Positions 49,348 to 57,862 of a stretch of 64,000 nt of DNA are shown piece by piece. The translations under genes and the position numbers were made by a program. Numbering within the stretch: position 1 is the stretch's first letter; each line of letters begins with the position of its first letter. The stretch is from an uncultured Flavonifractor sp. Its GTDB lineage: Bacteria > Bacillota > Clostridia > Oscillospirales > Oscillospiraceae. The notes below the pieces were generated by a model. It worked only from the letters and a program-made list of their open reading frames with translations, made no database searches and had not been told where the DNA came from. Where the stretch lies: contig CANDFO010000002.1 in assembly GCA_947384055.1 (NCBI GenBank), positions 1 through 64,000 of the forward strand. Reading direction: 5' to 3'.

Positions 49348-51276
49348 ATGGAACATCGGGAAGGAAAGCGCCTGGCCAAGAGCGCGGGCATGTCCGGCGG
49401 GGCGAAGGCGGCGATAGCGGCAGCGGTCATCGCGGCGGCGCTGCTGGCCGGGGGTTACGGCGCGCTCTGTCTGTATGTGGACCGGGCGGCGACATTTTTA
49501 CCCAATTCAGCCATCGCGGGCGTTGCGGTCGGCGGCATGACCCAGGGGGAGGCTGCCGAAGCGCTGCAAACCGGCCTGCCGGCGCGTCTGGCGGAACTGT
49601 CCGTGCCCTTTTTATGCGGCGCAACGGAGTACGCCGTCTCCGGTCAGGAGCTGTCCTTTGACGCGGGCGAGGCGGCGCGCGCGGCCATGGCAGAGCAGCA
49701 GGGGCACCCGTTCACCGGCGGCGTCCGCTATCTGGCCGCGCTCACCGCCGGCGCGGACTACCCGGTGTCCCTGACGATGGAGAAAACGCCCCAGCCTGTA
49801 GCGGAAGCAGTGGAGGCCAGTACCGATCCGGAGGCCCAGACCACGTGGGAAATTGTGGACGGCACGCTTCTGCTCCACAAGGGCCGCACAGGGCGCACCG
49901 TAGATATTGGGGCTCTCACCGGTGCTCTGACAGAGCGGTTCAACGCGCTGCTGGCGGGCAGTCAGGACAACGGGTATATTGAGGCCCAGGTTGCCACGGC
50001 CCCTCCTGTGGAACCGGATTTTCAGGAGATTTACACTCAGGTTCATGTAGAAGCCGCCGATGCCTACTTAGATCCGGACACCAAGGAGATTGTTCCGGCT
50101 GTCACCGGCATTGGCTTCGACATGAGCGCGGCAGCGGCGGCTCTGGAGCAGACCCAGGAAGGGGGTGACTGCGCGGTCCCCTTGGAATACACCACCCCGG
50201 CACTGACCACTGAGGCCTTCACCGCCAAGCTCTTTGCTGATGTGCTGGGCACATCCACCACCCACTGTGCGGCGGACAATGGCACCAACCGCTGGTACAA
50301 CATTGACCTGGCCGCCTCCCGCTGCAACGGGATCATTCTGCTGCCGGGTGAGGTCTTTTCTTATAACGAGCACGCAGGCCCTTACACCAAGTCCAGCGGC
50401 TACAGGGATGCGGGCACTTATCAAAACGGCCAGAGCATCGACGCCACTGCCGGAGGCATCTGCCAGCTGTCCTCCACCCTCTACTGGACCACCCTAAAGG
50501 CCAATCTGGAGATTGTCGAACGCAACAAGCACGCCTTCAACGGCGGCTATATGCCTGTGGTGGGCACCGACGCCACCGTCTACAGCGACCAGCTGGATTT
50601 CCGCTTCAAGAACAACACGGACTACCCCATCAAAATCGAGTGCTACCAGGATAAGAGCCACTATCTCCACGTGACCCTCTACGGTACCGACACCACCGGC
50701 ATTCACGGAGAGCCCCACAGCGTCGTCATCTCCACCAACCCCGCCAAGCGCATCTATGTGGCGGACGCCACGGTTCCCGCGGGCAGCGCTCCTGTCCGGG
50801 ACCCCAACTATCCCTATTATAACGGAATTACCGTGGATGTATACCAGAAGCTGGTGGATAAGAACGGGACTGTAATCAGTGATACCTTCCTGTACCGGAA
50901 TACCTATAAGGTGTCCAATCCCCGCTACCGCTATAATCCCGCAGACGCGGCCCGCCTGGGCATCGACCCCTCCACAGGACTGATGTCTCTCACCCCGGTG
51001 ACGCCCACACCGGAGCCCACACCAGAACCCACGCCCACTGTGGACCCCACGCCAGCCGTCACCGAGGACCCCGGCGCAGTTACACCGGAGCCCACCCCGA
51101 CCACGCCTGTCTTTGTTCAGCCTGGGGACCCCTCCACGCCGGAGCCTCCCCCCGCACCTACTCCTGTACCGGACCCAGAGCCCACCCCGGTGCCCACGCC
51201 GGACCCCTTCACCGGCATTGGCCCCGGTATGGAACCGGAAGACCCTGCCGGCGTCCAATCCGTCGCGGAGGAGTAG
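49348..51276 (+). CDS. VanW-family envelope protein with YoaR-like domain and Pro/Thr tail
   Basis: At 642 residues this has a membrane anchor at residues about 20-45 (AAIAAAVIAAALLAGGYGAL), then a YoaR-type putative peptidoglycan-binding part (about 50-290) and the VanW domain (about 295-520; YNIDLAASRCNGIILLPGE, FSYNEH, AGGICQLSSTLYWTTLKANL). The C-terminal 90 residues are a low-complexity run of TPEPTP-type units likely to span or sit in the cell wall. Function of VanW proteins is not settled; they accompany vancomycin-resistance and envelope genes. ATG at 49348 has GGGAG upstream. A terminator follows at 51287. Confidence 0.92.
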   Translation: MEHREGKRLAKSAGMSGGAKAAIAAAVIAAALLAGGYGALCLYVDRAATFLPNSAIAGVAVGGMTQGEAAEALQTGLPARLAELSVPFLCGATEYAVSGQELSFDAGEAARAAMAEQQGHPFTGGVRYLAALTAGADYPVSLTMEKTPQPVAEAVEASTDPEAQTTWEIVDGTLLLHKGRTGRTVDIGALTGALTERFNALLAGSQDNGYIEAQVATAPPVEPDFQEIYTQVHVEAADAYLDPDTKEIVPAVTGIGFDMSAAAAALEQTQEGGDCAVPLEYTTPALTTEAFTAKLFADVLGTSTTHCAADNGTNRWYNIDLAASRCNGIILLPGEVFSYNEHAGPYTKSSGYRDAGTYQNGQSIDATAGGICQLSSTLYWTTLKANLEIVERNKHAFNGGYMPVVGTDATVYSDQLDFRFKNNTDYPIKIECYQDKSHYLHVTLYGTDTTGIHGEPHSVVISTNPAKRIYVADATVPAGSAPVRDPNYPYYNGITVDVYQKLVDKNGTVISDTFLYRNTYKVSNPRYRYNPADAARLGIDPSTGLMSLTPVTPTPEPTPEPTPTVDPTPAVTEDPGAVTPEPTPTTPVFVQPGDPSTPEPPPAPTPVPDPEPTPVPTPDPFTGIGPGMEPEDPAGVQSVAEE

Positions 51277-51286
51277 CCCCGTCTGT

Positions 51287-51322
51287 GTTCCCCCCGCCCG
51301 GGCGGGGGGAACTTTGGAGTTT
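51287..51322 (+). terminator. Terminator after the VanW-family gene
   Basis: Perfect 26-bp GC-rich palindrome (arms GTTCCCCCCGCCC and GGGCGGGGGGAAC) at 51287-51312, followed by a T-rich stretch. Confidence 0.85.
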
Positions 51323-51352
51323 TCATGTTTCAGAAGAGAGAAGGTCTCAGCC

Positions 51353-52030
51353 ATGTTTCAAGGCTTTTCCCAGGAATCCGTTGATTTCATGTGGGGCATC
51401 CGCTTCAACAACGACAGGACTTGGTTTGAAGCCCACAAAGACCAGTATAAGGCCCACCTGTACGGCCCTATGCGGGCCTTGGGGGACGAGGTTTACGAGC
51501 GCTTTCAGGAGAAGCACGCCGACCTGAACCTGGTCCGCCGAGTGTCCCGCATTTACCGGGACGCCCGGCGTCTCCACGGAAGGGGTCCCTATAAGGACCA
51601 CCTGTGGCTGAGCATAGAGCGTCCTGCGGAGCAGTGGACCGCCCAGCCGGTATTCTGGTTTGAGCTGACGCCGGAGAACTACTCCTACGGCATGGGCTTC
51701 TGGATGGCTCCGCCCCAGACCATGGCCAGGCTCCGGGCCCGCATTGACCAGGCTCCCGGTCCCCTGGAATCTCTGGCGCGCCGTTTGAACCGCCACCCCC
51801 GCCTCCGGCTGGATGGCCCCGACTATAAGCGTCCCAAGGGTGAGGCTTCTGCCCTGTTGTCCCCCTGGTATAACAAGAAGAGCTTCAGTCTGGGTTACGA
51901 GGGCCCCCACGACTCTCTGCTCTGGTCTCATGCGCTGGCGGACCGCCTGCTGGAAGACTTTGCGTTTCTTCTGCCCTACTACCGGTACATGCTCTCTCTG
52001 GAGGGAGATCCGGCCCCTTCGTCGCCGTAA
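51353..52030 (+). CDS. DUF2461 domain-containing protein
   Basis: At 225 residues this matches DUF2461 (YfbK-type TIGR02453) over full length: NDRTWFEAHKDQYKAHLYGP, RVSRIYRDARRLHGRGPYKDH, YGMGFWMAPPQTMARLRARI and WYNKKSFSLGY. It is a cytosolic protein of unknown function found widely in bacteria. Start ATG at 51353 with AGAGAGAAGG-type purines upstream; longer frames overlap the VanW gene and its terminator and are not used. Confidence 0.9.
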   Translation: MFQGFSQESVDFMWGIRFNNDRTWFEAHKDQYKAHLYGPMRALGDEVYERFQEKHADLNLVRRVSRIYRDARRLHGRGPYKDHLWLSIERPAEQWTAQPVFWFELTPENYSYGMGFWMAPPQTMARLRARIDQAPGPLESLARRLNRHPRLRLDGPDYKRPKGEASALLSPWYNKKSFSLGYEGPHDSLLWSHALADRLLEDFAFLLPYYRYMLSLEGDPAPSSP

Positions 52031-52045
52031 TCTATACAGTATGTT

Positions 52046-52084
52046 CCCCTGCGGAGGCCCGCTGCCGGGCCCCGCAGGGTTCTT
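52046..52084 (+). terminator. Terminator after the DUF2461 gene
   Basis: Arms CCCTGCGG and CCGCAGGG with an inner GGCCCG/CGGGCC pair, then TTCTT. Confidence 0.75.
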
Positions 52085-52163
52085 ACATGCTTTTCCAACT
52101 ATAACGCCCCATACGCCGCACATACTATCTTCAACGAAACTGAAGCGGAAGGGCGGCGGGAAT

Positions 52164-52922
52164 ATGGAGCACAGGCGGTGGGGGAGATCTCTCTGGCTTT
52201 TGCCGCTGCTGGCGCTGGCCGCGGGGCTTCTGGCCCTGCCCCCGGCGGCGGTGGAGGCGGACCTGGGACTGGAGGGCATTGCAGAACCCCGGGAGAGCGC
52301 CGCCCCCGGCGGCGGAAATCCGAAATATATTGCCCTGACCTTTGACGACGGTCCCCGGCGCTCCACCACCACCCGCCTGCTGGACGCCCTGGCAGAGCGG
52401 GGCGTAAAGGCCACCTTTTTTCTCATCGGCTCTCAGGTGGAGGACAACCGGGACCTGGTCCGGCGGATGGACCAGGAGGGGCATCAGATTGGCATTCACA
52501 CCTATGACCATGTTCTGCTCACCGGCTTAAACCGCGCGGATTTCAGCGCACAGGTGGACAAATCCCGCGCGCTGCTGAAAGAGACGCTGGGGCACAACGA
52601 CTTTCTGCTCCGCCCGCCCTATGGAATTCTGGACGAGAGCGTCAAACGCTGGGCGGGGTGTCCCATTATCCTGTGGTCCATTGACCCGGAGGACTGGAAG
52701 GACCGGAATACCCCGCGGGAGACAGAGCACATTCTCTCTAACGCCCGGGACGGGGCAATCATCCTGATGCACGACATCTTCCCCGAATCCGTAGACGCCG
52801 CTATTCAGGTGGTAGACGCCCTTCACCGGGAAGGATATCTGTTCTGTACTGTCGATGAACTCTTTGACCTCCGGGGTATTCCCCTGGAGCCGGGAGCCGT
52901 CTATTCCGACGCCTGCCCATAG
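52164..52922 (+). CDS. Polysaccharide deacetylase (NodB fold), exported
   Basis: This 252-residue protein has a signal or anchor helix at residues about 8-28 (SLWLLPLLALAAGLLALPP). The NodB domain keeps the metal and catalytic motifs: TFDDGPRRSTT (general base Asp and metal Asp), IHTYDH (metal His pair), RPPYG, IDPEDWKD and ILMHD (general acid side). It should remove acetyl groups from peptidoglycan or another envelope polysaccharide; the exact substrate is not evident. Start ATG at 52164. Convergent with the phage module. Confidence 0.93.
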   Translation: MEHRRWGRSLWLLPLLALAAGLLALPPAAVEADLGLEGIAEPRESAAPGGGNPKYIALTFDDGPRRSTTTRLLDALAERGVKATFFLIGSQVEDNRDLVRRMDQEGHQIGIHTYDHVLLTGLNRADFSAQVDKSRALLKETLGHNDFLLRPPYGILDESVKRWAGCPIILWSIDPEDWKDRNTPRETEHILSNARDGAIILMHDIFPESVDAAIQVVDALHREGYLFCTVDELFDLRGIPLEPGAVYSDACP

Positions 52923-52945
52923 CCCCAATCCAATAGAGCGTCGGC

Positions 52946-52980
52946 GCCTCCCAAGGTCCATTCTGCGGGAGGCTCTTTTT
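52946..52980 (+). terminator. Terminator between the deacetylase gene and the phage module
   Basis: Arms GCCTCCC and GGGAGGC with a 14-nt loop and a T-rich run at 52974-52980 on the plus strand. Confidence 0.8.
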
Positions 52981-53004
52981 CTGTCTGCTGGCCGCGCCTT
53001 TTTC

Positions 53005-53574
53005 CTACAGGACCAGCTTCTCCAGCTCCTCCCAGGACAGCTTACGCGCCTCCAGCGCCCTCCAGGTGGAGAAACGTGCTTCCATCATGGCCCAGGTGAT
53101 GAACCAATAGACATAGGTAATCTCCAAATGGCAGGGAAGAATATCCTCAATAATGGAGCGCATTTCCTCAAAGCCCGCCGGAACTCCCGGCACCTCCGGA
53201 AAGCGCACCTCCACCTGTCCCGGCCGTCCGGTCTCGCTGGCTACGGCGTTGAGGCCGCAGCCCTTCAGGTTGTCGTTGATGGCCTCGAGGGTAAAGCTGT
53301 CCCCTCCGGTCCGCAGCAGGGCGGCCAGCGCTGCCCGCCGCCGCTCCAGGGTATGGGTAACGGGCCTGCGGGCCAGAAGGCTTTCGACGGCCTCCAGTCC
53401 CGGCCCCTGGGCGGTGGAAATCAGCATCTCCCGCTGAACCTCTTCCAGCCGCAGGGCGCATTTATCCAGGGCCTCTCCCTGGGCGGTCAGCTCTCCGCCG
53501 TTATAGCTCCCCTCCAGCTTATAGACCCGCAGAGGGCGCAGCAGGTCCTTCAGATAATCCGTGTATCCCATCAC
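53005..53574 (-). CDS. Phage tail protein of the gpI/XkdU (YmfQ, DUF2313) family
   Basis: At 189 residues this has the N-terminal YLKDLLRPLRVYKL, a middle ALLRTGGDSFTLEAINDNLK, and an end CHLEITYVYWFITW, as in YmfQ/XkdU. In contractile phages it sits at the baseplate periphery between gpJ and the fibre. It overlaps the baseplate J gene by 4 bp. It is the last gene of the module; the expected fibre gene does not follow. Confidence 0.85.
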   Translation of the reverse strand: MMGYTDYLKDLLRPLRVYKLEGSYNGGELTAQGEALDKCALRLEEVQREMLISTAQGPGLEAVESLLARRPVTHTLERRRAALAALLRTGGDSFTLEAINDNLKGCGLNAVASETGRPGQVEVRFPEVPGVPAGFEEMRSIIEDILPCHLEITYVYWFITWAMMEARFSTWRALEARKLSWEELEKLVL

Positions 53575-54623
53575 ACCGTCCCCGTTACCGACAGGCTCTC
53601 CAGCCGGGGCAGCTGTGTCCTATCCACTGTTACATCGGCGGCCGGAGCCGTGATGGTGTAATTCTCCACGCCGTCCACGCCGTAGATCAGCGCTCCCAGC
53701 TTAGCCCGCAGGATATTCTGCCCCAGCAGCCGCCCGTCAAACCAGGCCCGGAGCCGGTTTTCCACGGCGGCCAGCACCGCTTTCCGGTCTGCGCCCGCCC
53801 TTGGCGTAACCGTCGCCGTCACCTGGACCGGCTTCACTTCCGGGGCTTTTACCTGTACATCCACGGCGATCTCCCGCCTGGTCCGGAAATACTCCGTCAG
53901 CTCCGCCAGCAGTCCGCTGTCCGGCGCTCCCGCGGCGGTGGAGACCACCACATCTACCGTCCCTATCCCCCGGGGCCGCGGAATGACCACCGCCGCGGCC
54001 ACCTCCGGAAAGGACATGGCTCCCTGCTGGTAAAAAGCGGCGTTGGCCCCGTTGGGCATTCGCTGAAACGTCTCCAGAATTCTGGCCCGCAGCGCTTCGT
54101 CTCCCTCCCGGTCCAGCCCTCCGGAGAAGGCCTCCGGATTGCCGCACCGGTTCACCCCCACCGGAGGTACTGCCATCACCCGCACGGTGCCCGCCGCCGC
54201 GTTGCCCGCCGCTCCCGGCTCCAGGGCTCTGGCCCGCACCTCCACAGCCGTCTCCCCCGCCGGAAGCACTGCATCCTCCTCCGTTTCAAACCGGAGCTGT
54301 CCCGCCGTCAGGCATACGGTGCCTGATGGAATGGTCAGGTCGGTTTTGGAACCGCTTTCCCGCTCGAAACGCAGTACTCCCCGTGCGGCCACGGCTTCCC
54401 GCCGCTCCAGCCCCCGCAGCTGGGCGTGGCGGTCCAGAAACTCCCCCTGCGCTGTCTGGGGAAAGCACTGCCGCCCCACCCAGTCCGCCTGCACATAGAG
54501 ACTGTAAACCTGGGCGGCCACGGCGTAGAGCCGCACCGCCATGTCCCCGTCTCCGGCCAGGGCCGTCCCGGTCTCCCGCTGAAAGGTCCGCGCCATCTCC
54601 TGATAGATCTCCTCAAGGCTCAC
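53571..54623 (-). CDS. Baseplate J-like protein (gp47/XkdT)
   Basis: At 350 residues this is full length for the baseplate wedge protein J/gp47. It starts LEEIYQEMARTFQRETG, has the core DRHAQLRGLERREA and FRTRREIAVDVQVKAPEV, and ends with VENYTITAPAADVTVDRTQL. It directly precedes the gpI-like gene and follows the gp25-like gene, the standard order. Confidence 0.93.
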   Translation of the reverse strand: MSLEEIYQEMARTFQRETGTALAGDGDMAVRLYAVAAQVYSLYVQADWVGRQCFPQTAQGEFLDRHAQLRGLERREAVAARGVLRFERESGSKTDLTIPSGTVCLTAGQLRFETEEDAVLPAGETAVEVRARALEPGAAGNAAAGTVRVMAVPPVGVNRCGNPEAFSGGLDREGDEALRARILETFQRMPNGANAAFYQQGAMSFPEVAAAVVIPRPRGIGTVDVVVSTAAGAPDSGLLAELTEYFRTRREIAVDVQVKAPEVKPVQVTATVTPRAGADRKAVLAAVENRLRAWFDGRLLGQNILRAKLGALIYGVDGVENYTITAPAADVTVDRTQLPRLESLSVTGTV

Positions 54624-54962
54624 TTACTCCACCTCCGCCGTCACGCGCAGCGTCTGCCCCTTCCACAGCAGCTCCACCTGCATATTCCCGTCCCCTTCCA
54701 GCCGGACTTCCGCAACCTCCAGGTCCTCCTCCCCAGCCAGGGCCTCCGCCGCGTACTGCCGTGCCAGCCCTTCCCGCCGGCCCGGGGGCTGGCGGCACAG
54801 CAGATACAGCCTGCTCCCCAGTTCGGGCAACAGGGGAAAGCATCCCCGGCGGACGGACAGCTTCCACAGCACCCGCTGCAACAGCTCCTCCCGCCCCTCT
54901 GCCCGCCGGAAGCCCCCCTGCCCGTCGGGGAGATAATCCCCGTCCCGCACCATCAGCTCCAC
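54624..54962 (-). CDS. Baseplate wedge protein, gp25/XkdS-like
   Basis: This 112-residue protein has RREELLQRVLWKL-type REELLQRVLWKLSVRRGCFP and LLPELGSRLY, typical of small gpW/gp25 or DUF2634 wedge proteins that contact the sheath and baseplate. It stops one base before the J-like gene starts. Assignment combines weak motifs with strong synteny. Confidence 0.75.
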   Translation of the reverse strand: MELMVRDGDYLPDGQGGFRRAEGREELLQRVLWKLSVRRGCFPLLPELGSRLYLLCRQPPGRREGLARQYAAEALAGEEDLEVAEVRLEGDGNMQVELLWKGQTLRVTAEVE

Positions 54963-54963
54963 G

Positions 54964-55335
54964 TTACTCCTCCTCCACCACCACGCGTTTTCCGTTGACC
55001 CGCACGTCGCCGCTCATGGCGATAACGCCGCTGTTGCTGAGATAGACCGAAGCCCCGCCGCTGTAGAGCAGCAGCTCTCCCGGAGCCAGGTTCCAGTCTG
55101 CCCGGCATCTGACTCCCGCCACACAGGGCTGCTCCCCGTCGGTTCCGGCCTTGACCACCAGGACCTCCTGACCCTGCGCTGGCCGCCACACGCAGCCGCC
55201 CGGCCCGTATACCGGCATGTCCCGCCGTTCGCCGTCCAGCACCGCCCCCGCCGGGTCGCCCGGCAGGGTTACGCTGCCTACCTGAACTGCGGCCTCCCGT
55301 CTCCGGCCCGCCTCTGTCCTTCTGGAAAGCCACAT
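54964..55335 (-). CDS. Baseplate spike protein, gpV/XkdR-like
   Basis: This 123-residue protein has an OB-like first half (VYGPGGCVWRPAQGQEVLVV) and an ending YLSNSGVIAMSGDVRVNGKR typical of the beta-helical tip of phage baseplate assembly protein V. It would form the puncturing tip at the end of the tube. It overlaps no neighbour and lies 19 bp from the hub gene. Confidence 0.75.
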   Translation of the reverse strand: MWLSRRTEAGRRREAAVQVGSVTLPGDPAGAVLDGERRDMPVYGPGGCVWRPAQGQEVLVVKAGTDGEQPCVAGVRCRADWNLAPGELLLYSGGASVYLSNSGVIAMSGDVRVNGKRVVVEEE

Positions 55336-55354
55336 GACATCATCCCCTTTTTTG

Positions 55355-56305
55355 TCATCCGCCTGTCTCCGGCGCTCCCAGGGTCAGGGCGGTATAGGCG
55401 CCCCGCCCGTCCAGCCCGGAGACACTCTCCGTCACCCGCCAGAGCCCCCGGCACACATCCTGGGCCAGGGCCAGCTCCACCAGGTCCCCCGGCCAGGCCC
55501 GGAACGCCCCCGGCAGGGTAAGCTCTACCTGCCTCCAGGTCTCGGCGGAGCGCTGGAGCTGATATTCCCCGGAGTAACGCATGGCCTGATAGCTGCTCCG
55601 GCCCGGCATGGTCAGCACACGGCGGCACCGGCCGCCCCGCCGGGCAAAATTCCGGTCTGTCACCTGCTGAACCTCCCCGGTGGTCCGGTCCCGCACCAGC
55701 ACCTCCGAAAGCACCCCATACCGCCTCTCCCGCCAGGTCAGGGCCGTCACCGCCGCGTCCGCCCCCAGCCGCAGCCGCTCCCCATCCCGCCAGGGGGCGG
55801 CGCACAGCCGTCCCTCCCGGTCAAACCTGGGGGTCACACCCCCGTAGTACCGGCAGAATTCATAGAGCACCTGCCACTCGCTGCTGCCCGCCGCCACGGA
55901 AAACCCCGGCACAGCGGGAAGCTGCACCGTCTCCCCTGTCCGGATGCCGTAGGGGGTTACATGGTCTCTGAGGATATCGGCGAAAGTCGCCGCCTGGTAA
56001 TCGCAGCCCAGGGCCTCGTTGTCCAGCAGCAGGGCGGCCATGCCCCGGCCGGAGAGCTCCAGTTTTCCGCCGTTTTCATCCCAGCCGCAGGAAAACTCGT
56101 CCACCACGCCGGTAAAAACCCGCCGGCCATCCTCCTCGGCGGCAAACCGCACAGCCTCGCTGAGGGCCCCGGCCTCCCCCGGGTTCCACAGGCAGGTGAC
56201 GGAAAAGCTGTCGCAGGGCACGCCGCAGGCGTATTCCATTCTCCAGGCAGTTATATCAGGCAGAGCGATGGTGCGCCCGTCCCAGCATTCCAGGGTCCCC
56301 TTCAT
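55355..56305 (-). CDS. Baseplate hub protein (gpD/XkdQ-like)
   Basis: At 316 residues this has WNPGEAGALSEAVRF and VFTGVVDEFSCGWDENGGKL near the start, ADILRDHVTPYGI in the middle and WPGDLVELAL near the end, the pattern of tail hub proteins related to gp27/gpD and XkdQ. It is coupled to the LysM gene by a 4-bp overlap. Confidence 0.85.
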   Translation of the reverse strand: MKGTLECWDGRTIALPDITAWRMEYACGVPCDSFSVTCLWNPGEAGALSEAVRFAAEEDGRRVFTGVVDEFSCGWDENGGKLELSGRGMAALLLDNEALGCDYQAATFADILRDHVTPYGIRTGETVQLPAVPGFSVAAGSSEWQVLYEFCRYYGGVTPRFDREGRLCAAPWRDGERLRLGADAAVTALTWRERRYGVLSEVLVRDRTTGEVQQVTDRNFARRGGRCRRVLTMPGRSSYQAMRYSGEYQLQRSAETWRQVELTLPGAFRAWPGDLVELALAQDVCRGLWRVTESVSGLDGRGAYTALTLGAPETGG

Positions 56306-56877
56306 CCCAGCCGCACCTTCTCTCCCGTCAAAATCAAGTTGGGATTTTTAATCTGGGGATTGAGGTCGATCAGGGCGGTGAGGCTGAGCCCGTTGTCCCT
56401 GGCGATGCCCCACAACGTCTCTCCCCGGCGCACGGTGTGCCATACGCCCCCCGTGCTTTCGCTTGTTCCGGCGGATTCCGCCGCCGGCGCGGGCTCCACC
56501 CGAATTCCCGCGCTGTGCCCCTGAAACCCCTCCCAGAAGGCGAACGTGTAGCGCACATAGTCGGCCCTGGGCACCTGCTTTAGGGAGAGCTCCACAAAAT
56601 AGGCGTTGGAGGTCTGCCATACCGGGTGGACCAGCAGCCCCGGCCCGTCCTGATAAAAGACGGTGGCCAGTTTCTTAAACTCCTGATAGGCCCCCTGTCC
56701 CACGAACTCCCCCTCGCCCCGCATAATCCGCTTCGCGGGTCCCAGGTCCTGGAGGAAATAGCGTCCGAAGGGCACCTTCCGCTCCCCCATCGTCCGCTGG
56801 TAGTCGATGGTGTAGACCCTGGGGTTGTGGGGCCACACATAGTCCTTATACCGCATTGCCGCCAGTTTCACCGGCAT
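56302..56877 (-). CDS. LysM baseplate protein (XkdP-like)
   Basis: This 191-residue protein has an N-terminal part (YTIDYQRTMGERKVPFGRYF) as in XkdP/YqbP. A C-terminal LysM domain follows at about residues 145-190 (HTVRRGETLWGIARDNGLSL, PQIKNPNLILTGEKVRL). LysM in tail proteins links hub to tube or binds peptidoglycan. ATG at 56877 with GGAGG at good distance is preferred over GTG at 56901. Confidence 0.88.
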   Translation of the reverse strand: MPVKLAAMRYKDYVWPHNPRVYTIDYQRTMGERKVPFGRYFLQDLGPAKRIMRGEGEFVGQGAYQEFKKLATVFYQDGPGLLVHPVWQTSNAYFVELSLKQVPRADYVRYTFAFWEGFQGHSAGIRVEPAPAAESAGTSESTGGVWHTVRRGETLWGIARDNGLSLTALIDLNPQIKNPNLILTGEKVRLG

Positions 56878-56903
56878 CCCTCCCCCTCCGAACTCAATCA
56901 CAC

Positions 56904-57569
56904 CTAGAACAGGGTAAATCCCCTGTCATACCGCCGGGCGTCCCGCTCCAGGGCCCGGTCCAGCTCCGCCGGGGTGAGCACGCCTCCGGCGGTGAGCTCC
57001 GGCTGTTCCGGCCAGGTCCCGCCGCCGGTCTCCCGTCGGGCGTAGTCCGCCGCGGCCGCCCCCTGCCGGAGCTCCCGGTAGAGCCAGGCCCCGCCGTCCT
57101 CCGGCGGAAACCGTCGAGGGACGGCGGCGGGTGGCAGGGCTCCCTTTACCGTCCGGCTGTCCCACGCCCCCCAGAGCTCCGGCAGCTCCCGTTCCTCCCC
57201 CCGGTTCTCTGTGCCGCCATTCTCCGCCGCCTGCCGGTACATCTCTTCTCTGTCTCCCGGCGGGGTTCCCCGTTCCACAGCGGGGACGCCCAGTACAGCC
57301 CTTTCCCCTGGCCAAAGCTCTGCCAAAAGCGGCTCCGCCGCCGTGCCGCCCCGCCCCGGCGCGGCCTCTTCCGGCGCCGGCCGAACCTTCCCGCCGTACT
57401 TCTGCAGACCGGAGGTCTCCTCCCCGCGCCTTCCCGCCGGCGCCTGCCCCCCGCCAGCCGTTCCCCGCCGCCGGATTGGGCCGCTCGCCGCCGGGAGCAG
57501 CGCCTCGGGACTGTCCTCCTCCTGTTCCCGCGCCTGTTCCTCCAAAAGCTCCTCCAGATAGTCTCTCAT
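56904..57569 (-). CDS. Unrecognised 221-aa protein in the tape-measure position
   Basis: This lies between the tail-chaperone frames and the LysM gene, where PBSX-like phages encode the tape measure protein. It is 221 residues, rich in Glu, Gly, Pro and Arg (EEQAREQEEDSPEALL, long disordered middle), and ends RALERDARRYDRGFTLF. It has no membrane helices, long heptad pattern or peptidase domain, unlike tape measures. At about 1.5 angstrom per residue a tape of this length would give only a very short tail. Function unknown; a reduced tape measure or assembly factor are the options. Confidence 0.65.
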   Translation of the reverse strand: MRDYLEELLEEQAREQEEDSPEALLPAASGPIRRRGTAGGGQAPAGRRGEETSGLQKYGGKVRPAPEEAAPGRGGTAAEPLLAELWPGERAVLGVPAVERGTPPGDREEMYRQAAENGGTENRGEERELPELWGAWDSRTVKGALPPAAVPRRFPPEDGGAWLYRELRQGAAAADYARRETGGGTWPEQPELTAGGVLTPAELDRALERDARRYDRGFTLF

Positions 57570-57862
57570 TCCGTCTCCCCCCGGGCCAGCCGCTGAAACC
57601 GCTCCCAGTCGAAGGCAGCGTTTTCCCCGGCTGCGGATTCCACAGCCAGTCCGCCGCAGATGGGGCAGCGTCCTCCCGCGGCCTCAGAGCGGCAGGCGGG
57701 GCAGAGCCGTTCCAGCTCCTCCTCCTGGTCCAGGGCCATGTGGAGCGCGCACCACAGGTAATCTCTGGGCTTCATTTCCCGGACCCGCTCCTCGGTGGGC
57801 AGGGCTCCGAAGGCTCTGAGCACGCGCCAGCGCAGGCGCTCCTCCGGCGCGTGCTCTAGGCT
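57566..57862 (-). CDS. Tail assembly chaperone, frameshift extension
   Basis: This is the reading frame that continues the preceding chaperone frame after a -1 slip at the A7 run (57862-57868). It begins SLEHAPEERLRWRVLRAFG and ends WERFQRLARGETE. It has a CPACR...CPICGG pair that looks like a small zinc ribbon. A GTG at 57823 could start it independently, but no good ribosome-binding site is seen. Contractile and siphophage chaperones are classically made as short and -1-extended forms, which fits. Confidence 0.75.
   Translation of the reverse strand, partial: SLEHAPEERLRWRVLRAFGALPTEERVREMKPRDYLWCALHMALDQEEELERLCPACRSEAAGGRCPICGGLAVESAAGENAAFDWERFQRLARGETE

Noticed and set aside
46408..49356. 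A 982-codon open frame on the minus strand across the YhaO/YhaN genes
   Set aside because: It is antisense to two well-supported genes, has Arg/Gly/Pro/Gln-rich composition typical of antisense frames in GC-rich DNA, no ribosome-binding site and no recognisable domain.
51000..51230. Possible tandem DNA repeat or CRISPR-like array in the VanW-family gene
   Set aside because: The periodic CCCAC-CCGGAGCCC pattern simply encodes the TPEPTP-type wall-spanning tail of the protein.
52923..53004. Phage attachment site at the left end of the phage module
   Set aside because: Only a normal terminator is present; no direct repeat or tRNA end could be matched because the right end of the module lies outside the window.
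57566..57823. Independent small zinc-ribbon gene starting at GTG 57823
   Set aside because: No convincing ribosome-binding site lies before it, and the frame joins the upstream chaperone exactly through the A7 slippery run, so the frameshift product is the better explanation.
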